Shown here in pieces: positions 1-4,873 of a stretch of DNA of 6,797 nucleotides. The stretch spans positions 1-6,797 of the forward strand of contig JAJBVC010000166.1 of the NCBI GenBank assembly GCA_020860025.1, given 5' to 3'. Within the stretch, counting starts at the first letter, position 1; each line of letters opens with the position of its first letter. The position numbers and the translations under genes were made by a program. The notes beneath the pieces are model-generated. The model made no database searches, had not been told where the DNA came from, and was given only the letters and a program-made list of their open reading frames with translations. This stretch comes from Clostridiales bacterium. GTDB taxonomy: Bacteria > Bacillota > Clostridia > Oscillospirales > Acutalibacteraceae.

Positions 1-27
1 GATCTTTAAATACTTCTTTATTTTATT

Positions 28-55
28 GGTTCACCCCAACACTTGACAAAGAACC
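28..55 (-). other. Possible insertion-sequence end or intergenic repeat
   Basis: On the minus strand this stretch starts GGTTCTTTGTCAAGTGTTGG and ends in GAACC, so its 5-base ends are inverted copies of each other. From memory, GGTTCTTTGTCAA-like sequences are terminal inverted repeats of ISL3-type elements in Firmicutes. Here no transposase is visible, because the window ends 27 nt further on. If it is such an end, the element would extend to the left. The alternative is a plain intergenic hairpin with a 5-bp stem that competes with the 54-70 hairpin for bases 54-55. Confidence 0.25.
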
Positions 56-79
56 GTTAAAACTGAACGGAGATTTTTT
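54..79. terminator. Weak hairpin after the operon, possible terminator
   Basis: A 5-bp stem CCGTT/AACGG (54-58 with 66-70) closes a 7-nt loop, 17 nt past the ispH-rpsA stop. On the plus strand it is followed by a six-T run (74-79). On the minus strand, the direction of the operon, it is followed only by TTCTTTG. It therefore looks better for plus-strand transcripts coming from outside the window, or is weakly bidirectional. The short stem makes the call tentative. Confidence 0.3.
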
Positions 80-87
80 ATGTATAA

Positions 88-2280
88 TTATTCTGCGTCA
101 GACGCCTCTTCAGAAGGTGCTTCTTCTGCGGAAGTTTCTTCTGTCTCGGCAGGTGCTTCCTCTACAGGAGCTTCTTCTGTTTCGGCAGGTGTTTCCTCTG
201 CAGGAGCCTCATCTGCTTTATCAGAATCGTCTTTTGCTTTTTCATCGGCAAGAATTTCAATAGTTTCCTCAGGCTTTTCGATAAGCGCTTTCATTGAAAG
301 AGAAAGTCTCTTCTTCTCAAAGTCAACATCTATAATTCTTACGTCAACCTCATCGCCGATATTAAGAACATCAGCCGGAGTTTTTACTCTTTCCCAAGAG
401 ATTTGGCTGACACGAATCAAACCGTCAATACCCGGAATAACATTTGCAAATGCGCCAAATGATGAAATACCAACTATTTTAGCTTTGCAATCTGTTCCTA
501 CAGGATAATCTCTCTTAAGGATTTCCCATGGGTTGTCCTCAATTTTCTTAAAGCCAAGAGAGATTTTTTTCTTTTCCTGGTCAAGTTTTTTAATTGTAAC
601 TTCCACAACATCGCCAACATTAACAACCTCTGAAGGATGTTTAATTCGATTCCATGAAAGTTCGCTGATATGAATCATACCGTCCATACCGCCAATATCA
701 ACAAAAGCACCGTAACTTGTAAGGGACTTAACTGTTCCGTTAAGCTTCATACCCTCTTCCAAATTAGCCCACAAAGCTTCTCTTTGTGCTTTTCTTTCTT
801 CATTGACAACAACCTTGATTGAACCGACCGCACGTCTTCTTGCAGGTGTAACTTCGATTATCTTAAACCGAACTGTTGCGCCCTTGAGAACTTCAAGTTC
901 CTGATTTCTCGGAACACCTGACAACGAAGCCGGAATGAATACACGGCTTCCGTTTGTTACAGCAATAACGCCGCCTTTAACAACATTAGTTACCTTACCT
1001 TCAAGAATTTCATCATTCTCTTTTGCGGCAACAATGTTTTCCCAACCTTTGAAAGCGTCAACAAGCTTCTTAGAAAGCTTGATTACACCTTCGTTGTCAT
1101 CCGTCTTCATAATAACGAGATCGAGTACATCGCCCATTGCAACGACCTCGTTAGGGTCTGAAACAGGTTCGGCGGAAAGGTCTTCAAGAGCAATAACGCC
1201 GGTTTGCTTTTTGCCCTCAACGTCAACAAATACCTCTGTAGGGGTAATGTTTAATACAGTTCCCTTTACTACCTTACCGTTTTCATACTTTTTGAATGAT
1301 TCCTCAAGCATTTCTTCGAAGGTTGCCTCACCATCAGCAGATGCTTTGACAGCAGCCTGTGCGGCTTTATCAGCGGTATCTGCTGTCTCCACAACTTCTT
1401 CAGTTACGGCTGAAGTTGTTTCAACTTCCTTTTCAATAATTTCTTCGGACATGGTTTTTAGTACCTCCTTGATAATAACCGAGGGTGTCGATGCCCCGGC
1501 TGTGACACCAATTACATTGTAATGCGAAAGGTCAATAGCGTTAAGTTCGCTTGCGGTTTCAATCAAATAAGTATCCGCAAATTGCTTGCACACATCTCTT
1601 AGCTTACAAGTATTTGATGAATGTCTGCCGCCGATAACAATCATAGCGTCTGCTCTTTGGGCGAGAGTGGCTGCCTCTTCTTGTCGGTCAGCGGTCGCAT
1701 TACATATTGTACTATAAATTCTGCAATTTGTATATAGTTTTTTTATAATTTTCTCGCATTTTTTCCATTCTTTTAGAGAAAAAGTCGTTTGTGAAACGCA
1801 AATTAGTGAATTTTGCTCACAATTTTTGATTTTATCAAGAATTTTTTTTAACTCTTCTTCATTCTTGAAAACGTAGCTGTCACCCTTGCAGTATGATCTG
1901 ATGCCCATAACCTCAGGATGATTTTCATCGCCTGCTATGAGTGTGATAGTTTTATCCGGCTGTTCTTTTACTATCTTGTGAATTTTAAGAACAAAAGGAC
2001 ACGTAGCATTTATAAAATCAATATTTTCTTTTTCCGCCTTATCGATAACAGCTTTTTCAACACCGTGAGTACGAATCACGACCTTATATCCGTCGGGACA
2101 TTCGGATATATCGTCAATGATTTTTACGCCCTTTTCCTCAAGATTTTCAACAAGCTGTGTATTGTGGATAATCGGGCCCAATGTGCAAACTTTTTCGCCT
2201 TTTTCGAGAAGGTCGTAAACAAGATTAACGGCACGGTCAACGCCGAAACAAAATCCTGCCGTTTTTGCTAACTCAATCAT
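88..2280 (-). CDS. ispH-rpsA: Bifunctional 4-hydroxy-3-methylbut-2-enyl diphosphate reductase (IspH) / ribosomal protein S1 fusion, 730 aa
   Basis: Residues 1-276 are IspH, the last MEP-pathway enzyme, which reduces HMBPP to IPP and DMAPP with a [4Fe-4S] cluster. The three expected cluster cysteines are present: C11 (GFCFGVDRA), C94 (NATCPFVLKIH) and C193 (CNATADRQ). So are H39, H72, the HPE motif with E123, SQTT at 163-166, and GGRHSSNT followed by GVTAGAST. Residues 277-334 form an acidic, Ala/Thr-rich linker. Four S1 RNA-binding repeats follow at about 335-404, 423-494, 509-578 and 596-664; the last two are canonical (SYGAFVDI, SFGAFANV). The tail 665-730 is acidic and repetitive. The fusion type is known in Clostridia. 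I start at ATG 2280, because an upstream extension to 2373 would lie inside plsC and lacks the IspH family start. The start overlaps the plsC stop by 8 nt. An internal ribosome site precedes M277, so free S1 of 454 aa may also be made. The frame is intact. Confidence 0.96.
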   Translation of the reverse strand: MIELAKTAGFCFGVDRAVNLVYDLLEKGEKVCTLGPIIHNTQLVENLEEKGVKIIDDISECPDGYKVVIRTHGVEKAVIDKAEKENIDFINATCPFVLKIHKIVKEQPDKTITLIAGDENHPEVMGIRSYCKGDSYVFKNEEELKKILDKIKNCEQNSLICVSQTTFSLKEWKKCEKIIKKLYTNCRIYSTICNATADRQEEAATLAQRADAMIVIGGRHSSNTCKLRDVCKQFADTYLIETASELNAIDLSHYNVIGVTAGASTPSVIIKEVLKTMSEEIIEKEVETTSAVTEEVVETADTADKAAQAAVKASADGEATFEEMLEESFKKYENGKVVKGTVLNITPTEVFVDVEGKKQTGVIALEDLSAEPVSDPNEVVAMGDVLDLVIMKTDDNEGVIKLSKKLVDAFKGWENIVAAKENDEILEGKVTNVVKGGVIAVTNGSRVFIPASLSGVPRNQELEVLKGATVRFKIIEVTPARRRAVGSIKVVVNEERKAQREALWANLEEGMKLNGTVKSLTSYGAFVDIGGMDGMIHISELSWNRIKHPSEVVNVGDVVEVTIKKLDQEKKKISLGFKKIEDNPWEILKRDYPVGTDCKAKIVGISSFGAFANVIPGIDGLIRVSQISWERVKTPADVLNIGDEVDVRIIDVDFEKKRLSLSMKALIEKPEETIEILADEKAKDDSDKADEAPAEETPAETEEAPVEEAPAETEETSAEEAPSEEASDAE
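100..207 (-). repeat. Three tandem 36-nt (12-residue) repeats coding the acidic S1 tail
   Basis: Positions 172-207 and 136-171 match at 33 of 36 bases; 100-135 is a more diverged third copy. They encode APAEETPAETEE, APVEEAPAETEE and TSAEEAPSEEAS (fusion residues 692-727). The three differences between the first two copies are one silent change plus Ala/Val and Thr/Ala. The repeat keeps frame and lies just before the stop codon, so copy number could change without breaking the protein. Confidence 0.85.
1450..1470 (-). promoter_or_regulatory. Internal ribosome binding site and alternative start for free S1
   Basis: Inside the ispH-S1 reading frame the minus strand reads AAGGAGGT (1470-1463). 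The 3' end of AAGGAGG is 11 nt before an in-frame ATG at 1452-1450 (M277), followed by Ser-Glu-Glu. The ATG sits exactly between the end of the IspH domain and the acidic leader of S1. Translation from here would give a 454-aa S1 protein. The same bases encode Lys-Glu-Val in the fusion. The match to the anti-Shine-Dalgarno is seen directly; its use by ribosomes is inferred, and the spacing is slightly long. Confidence 0.6.
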
Positions 2281-2929
2281 TTGCCCTTTCAGCCTCCCAA
2301 AGTTCGGTAATGCGATCCATAACCATATTGGCGGCATCTTTAATTGCGTGAGGCCCAACATCGTCACCGTCAAGATGAAGTTCAGAATTTTTAATTACCC
2401 TACCGTATGAAACAACAACCTTTTTGCCTGCCTTAATTTTTCCGTCACAGCAAATAGCGACAGGCAAAACATCGGCGCCGGTTGCTTTGGCAATTACGGC
2501 AACACCGGCTTTTGCCCTTTGCGGAACGCCGTTTTTATCTTTAATTCGCTTGCCCTCGGGGCAGATTGCCATTACGTGACCTTCTTCAAGAATTTTAATT
2601 CCGTAGTCGATAGCCGAGGTATCACCTTTTCCCCTCTTAACAGGGAAACCGTACATATGAGTTATAAACCAAGCAACTAAAGGATTTTTAAAAAGTTCAA
2701 CCTTTGCCATAAAGTGCAGCGGCGGAACTTCCTTTGGACAAGCGACAAAAATCGGGTCAAAAGCACAGGTATGATTTATTGCAACTATGTATTTTGACGA
2801 GCCGTCAGGGACGTTTTCAAGTCCCTTAAACTGAATTTTGTAGAGTAATTTCACAAGCGGTCTGAAAACAACTTTGATGAAATTATACATTTTATAATGC
2901 TTAACTGTGGAATAATCAAACTCTTTCAA
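2273..2929 (-). CDS. plsC: 1-acyl-sn-glycerol-3-phosphate acyltransferase (PlsC/LPLAT family), 218 aa
   Basis: The protein belongs to the PlsC acyltransferase family, which acylates lysophosphatidic acid to phosphatidic acid at the inner face of the membrane. Motif I is NHTCAFDP, giving the catalytic HX4D pair H53 and D58. Motif II is GFPVKRGKGD (94-103). Motif III is CPEGKR (123-128), where FPEGTR is usual. Motif IV is LPVAI (155-159). A hydrophobic, basic N-terminus at about 14-31 could lie on the membrane. The start is a TTG at 2929, one base after the cmk stop, with GGGAGAG 8 nt upstream. The only nearby ATG (2890, residue 14) has no Shine-Dalgarno sequence. The stop overlaps the start of ispH. 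The family assignment is firm. The exact acyl acceptor is inferred, and acyl donor use (acyl-ACP, acyl-CoA or acyl-phosphate) cannot be read from the sequence. Confidence 0.93.
   Translation of the reverse strand: MKEFDYSTVKHYKMYNFIKVVFRPLVKLLYKIQFKGLENVPDGSSKYIVAINHTCAFDPIFVACPKEVPPLHFMAKVELFKNPLVAWFITHMYGFPVKRGKGDTSAIDYGIKILEEGHVMAICPEGKRIKDKNGVPQRAKAGVAVIAKATGADVLPVAICCDGKIKAGKKVVVSYGRVIKNSELHLDGDDVGPHAIKDAANMVMDRITELWEAERAND
2278..2298 (-). promoter_or_regulatory. Ribosome binding site and start of ispH-rpsA
   Basis: Upstream of ATG 2280 the minus strand has GGGAGG (2298-2293) 12 nt before the start, and a second purine run AAAGGG (2289-2284) closer in. Both lie in the 3' end of plsC. 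The start overlaps the plsC stop by 8 nt, so terminating ribosomes probably help initiation. The IspH family start (MIELAKTAGFC) agrees with this choice. Confidence 0.65.
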
Positions 2930-2944
2930 TTCAAATACTCTCCC
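2927..2944 (-). promoter_or_regulatory. Ribosome binding site deciding a TTG start for plsC
   Basis: The minus strand reads GGGAGAG (2944-2938), 8 nt before TTG 2929-2927. The cmk stop codon TGA (2933-2931) lies within this spacer and ends one base before the TTG. This arrangement favours TTG over the ATG at 2890, which has no purine-rich leader, and suggests translational coupling of plsC to cmk. Confidence 0.7.
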
Positions 2945-3590
2945 TGATAATTTTAATAATCATTGATACGGATTCCTCCAAAGCAAGGTTGGAAGTATCC
3001 GCAATAATAGACTCATCAGTAGGCTTAAGCGGTGCTATTTCCCTGTGAGAATCCTGATAATCACGTTTATTTACATCGGCAAGAACGTCTTCATATTTAA
3101 CATCCTCGCCCTTTTCAATAAGTTCCTTATATCTTCGCTGTGCCCTACATTCGGGAGAAGCGGTAAGAAAAATTTTGCAGTCGGCATTGGGCAGTACAAC
3201 TGTGCCAATGTCACGTCCGTCCATAATTACATTATTATTTTCAGCAATGTTACGCTGTAAATCAAGAAGAAATGCACGAACCTCGGGAATAGCGGAAACT
3301 TTTGACGCACCCATAGAAATTTCAGGCGTACGAATATAATCCGATACGTCTTCGCCGTTAAGATAGACGCACTGGACTCCGTCTTTAAAGCCGAGTTTTA
3401 CCTCGGTATCGGCAAGAAGCGAAATGATTTTTTCATCGCTGTCAATGCAGTTGTGACGAAGTGCATTCAGTGCAATAGTTCTGTAAAGCGCACCGGTATC
3501 AACATAGATAAACCCGAGCTGAGCCGCAGCCGCTCTTGCGATAGTAGACTTACCTGCTCCGGCAGGCCCGTCAATAGCAACATTTGTCAT
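2931..3590 (-). CDS. cmk: Cytidylate kinase (CMP/dCMP kinase), 219 aa
   Basis: Cmk phosphorylates CMP and dCMP to the diphosphates using ATP, in the cytoplasm. The P-loop GPAGAGKS is at residues 8-15. The nucleotide-monophosphate site motif DTGALYR is at 31-37, DGRDIGTVVLP at 124-134, and the LID/C-terminal motif RDYQDSHREIAPL at 176-188. The length is normal for the family (about 220 aa), with no truncation. The start is ATG 3590, with AGAGGA ending 8 nt upstream. Placing cmk next to rpsA is a widely conserved order in bacteria (E. coli has cmk-rpsA); here plsC and ispH lie between them. Its product supplies CDP for DNA and RNA precursors. It can also recycle the CMP released by phospholipid synthesis and by IspF in the MEP pathway, which fits its neighbours. 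Confidence 0.97.
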   Translation of the reverse strand: MTNVAIDGPAGAGKSTIARAAAAQLGFIYVDTGALYRTIALNALRHNCIDSDEKIISLLADTEVKLGFKDGVQCVYLNGEDVSDYIRTPEISMGASKVSAIPEVRAFLLDLQRNIAENNNVIMDGRDIGTVVLPNADCKIFLTASPECRAQRRYKELIEKGEDVKYEDVLADVNKRDYQDSHREIAPLKPTDESIIADTSNLALEESVSMIIKIIRESI

Positions 3591-3611
3591 AAAAAATTCC
3601 TCTTTTAATAA

Positions 3612-4835
3612 TCATATATTTTGAGCGCACAGCACAGCGGTTGAAAATGCTATTTGAAGATTAAACCCGCCTGTATATGCGTCAACATCAATAACTTCCC
3701 CGGCAAACGATAAATTATCAACAATTTTTGATTTCATCGTTTTTGGATTAATTTCTTTAACATTCACACCGCCGGAGGTAATTATCGCTTCCTCAACACC
3801 TCTGAAATCAGAAATATCAATACTAAGATTTTTAATAAGCCTTACAAGTTTGAGTCGCTGTTCTCTTGTAATCTGATTAACCTTTTTTGACGGCTCAATG
3901 CCACTAAGTAAAACTATAACAGGAATAAGCTTTTTAGGCAACAGTTTTGAAAGAGAATTTATAAAATCTTTATTTGCCTGCTGTGCAAAATCTCTTTGTA
4001 TTCTTGCGTCAAGTGTTGTTTCATCAAGAGCCGGCTTTAAATCAATAATGATTTTGTATTTTCGGCTGTCCATATGACGAATATGACTTGAAGCGGACAA
4101 AATAATCGGGCCGGAAACACCGTAATGAGTAAATATCATTTCTCCGAAATCACTGTAAATTTCCTTTTCATTTTCAAAAAGCTTTACGGAAACATTTTTC
4201 AGCGATAAACCCTGTAAATCCGAAATAAAATTGTTTCGGCATACAAGCGGTACAAGACTCGGTTTAATTTCAGTCACAGTATGACCTACCGACTTTGCAA
4301 GTTTGTAGCCGTCGCCTGTCGAACCTGTAAGCGGATAGCTTTTTCCGCCTGTTGCGATTACAACACTGTCGCAAGTCATTTTTTCACCGTTGCTTAAAAT
4401 AACAGCGTTAATTTTTTTGCCGTCATAATCAAACGCAGTAACTGTACCATGCTTAATTTTCGCACCGCTTTTTTTGCAATATCCGACAAGAGCGTCAACA
4501 ATATCGACCGCCTCATCACTTACGGGAAAGACACGGTTGCCACGCTCTGTTTTTAGCGGAACTCCCAAATCCTCAAAAAGCGCCATAGTATCATACGGCA
4601 TAAAATTTGAAAATGCCGAATATAAAAAGCGTGGATTTGTCGGAACGAAGGAAATTAAATCGTCAAGGTCAAAGCAGGCGTTTGTTACGTTGCACCGACC
4701 CTTGCCGGTTATAAGCAGTTTTCTTGCGGGACGTTCCATTTTTTCAACAACTGTAACATCGTTGCCACGTTTTGCACATTCAGCGCCGCAAAGAAGTCCC
4801 GACGCACCGCCGCCAACTATTATTACCCTTGACAA
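3612..4835 (-). CDS. HI0933/YhiN-family FAD-dependent flavoprotein, 407 aa
   Basis: This is a member of the HI0933-like flavoprotein family (E. coli YhiN, B. subtilis YtfP), often annotated NAD(P)/FAD-dependent oxidoreductase or 'aminoacetone oxidase'. The N-terminal dinucleotide-binding motif is VGGGASGL (7-14), with the ribose-binding acidic residue E31 after a beta strand. The family hallmark GKGRCNVTN is at 44-52, ATGGKSYPLTGSTGDGY at 161-177, THYGVSGPIIL at 236-246, and the C-terminal FAD signature GEVIDVDAYTGGFNLQ at 379-394. The length matches the family. The substrate is not evident. As I recall, E. coli YhiN was recently reported as a 23S rRNA dihydrouridine synthase (RdsA); carrying that over to this protein is inference. 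The start is TTG 4835, because AAAGGAGGG lies 6 nt upstream and no better start exists. It is separated from ABC-F by a 38-nt AT-rich gap without a visible terminator, and from cmk by 21 nt. Confidence 0.9.
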   Translation of the reverse strand: MSRVIIVGGGASGLLCGAECAKRGNDVTVVEKMERPARKLLITGKGRCNVTNACFDLDDLISFVPTNPRFLYSAFSNFMPYDTMALFEDLGVPLKTERGNRVFPVSDEAVDIVDALVGYCKKSGAKIKHGTVTAFDYDGKKINAVILSNGEKMTCDSVVIATGGKSYPLTGSTGDGYKLAKSVGHTVTEIKPSLVPLVCRNNFISDLQGLSLKNVSVKLFENEKEIYSDFGEMIFTHYGVSGPIILSASSHIRHMDSRKYKIIIDLKPALDETTLDARIQRDFAQQANKDFINSLSKLLPKKLIPVIVLLSGIEPSKKVNQITREQRLKLVRLIKNLSIDISDFRGVEEAIITSGGVNVKEINPKTMKSKIVDNLSFAGEVIDVDAYTGGFNLQIAFSTAVLCAQNI

Positions 4836-4850
4836 AATTATCCCTCCTTT
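4833..4850 (-). promoter_or_regulatory. Ribosome binding site deciding a TTG start for the HI0933-family gene
   Basis: AAAGGAGGG (4850-4842) stands 6 nt before TTG 4835-4833. The protein from this TTG begins Ser-Arg-Val-Ile-Ile-Val-Gly-Gly-Gly right after the initiator, the normal start of the FAD-binding beta strand, so little or nothing is missing. It is one of the two strongest Shine-Dalgarno sites in the window. Confidence 0.8.
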
Positions 4851-4873
4851 AGTCTGATTTTTATTTTTTATTT

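Noticed and set aside
43..88. TTGACA (43-48) and TATAAT (83-88) on the plus strand
   Set aside because: The spacing is 34 nt, far from the 17 needed, and the -10-like part runs into the stop codon of the minus-strand gene. No plus-strand gene follows.
80..508. Plus-strand open frame rich in Ser and Ala opposite the S1 tail
   Set aside because: It is the antisense reading of the repetitive acidic tail and fourth S1 domain. It has no good ribosome site, and its composition simply mirrors the Glu/Ala codons.
1842..1849. Run of eight A on the coding strand within ispH, a possible frameshift or slippage site
   Set aside because: It encodes Lys-Lys in a variable, lysine-rich part of IspH, and the frame is intact on both sides with all motifs present. 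No alternative product or stimulatory structure is evident.
2281..2373. N-terminal extension of IspH by 31 residues
   Set aside because: It lies wholly within plsC in another frame and does not resemble an IspH N-terminus; ATG 2280 matches the family start.
4836..4873. AT-rich 38-nt gap between ABC-F and the HI0933-family gene as a terminator or promoter
   Set aside because: It shows A-runs on the coding strand and a ribosome site but no hairpin with a T-run and no -35/-10 pair.
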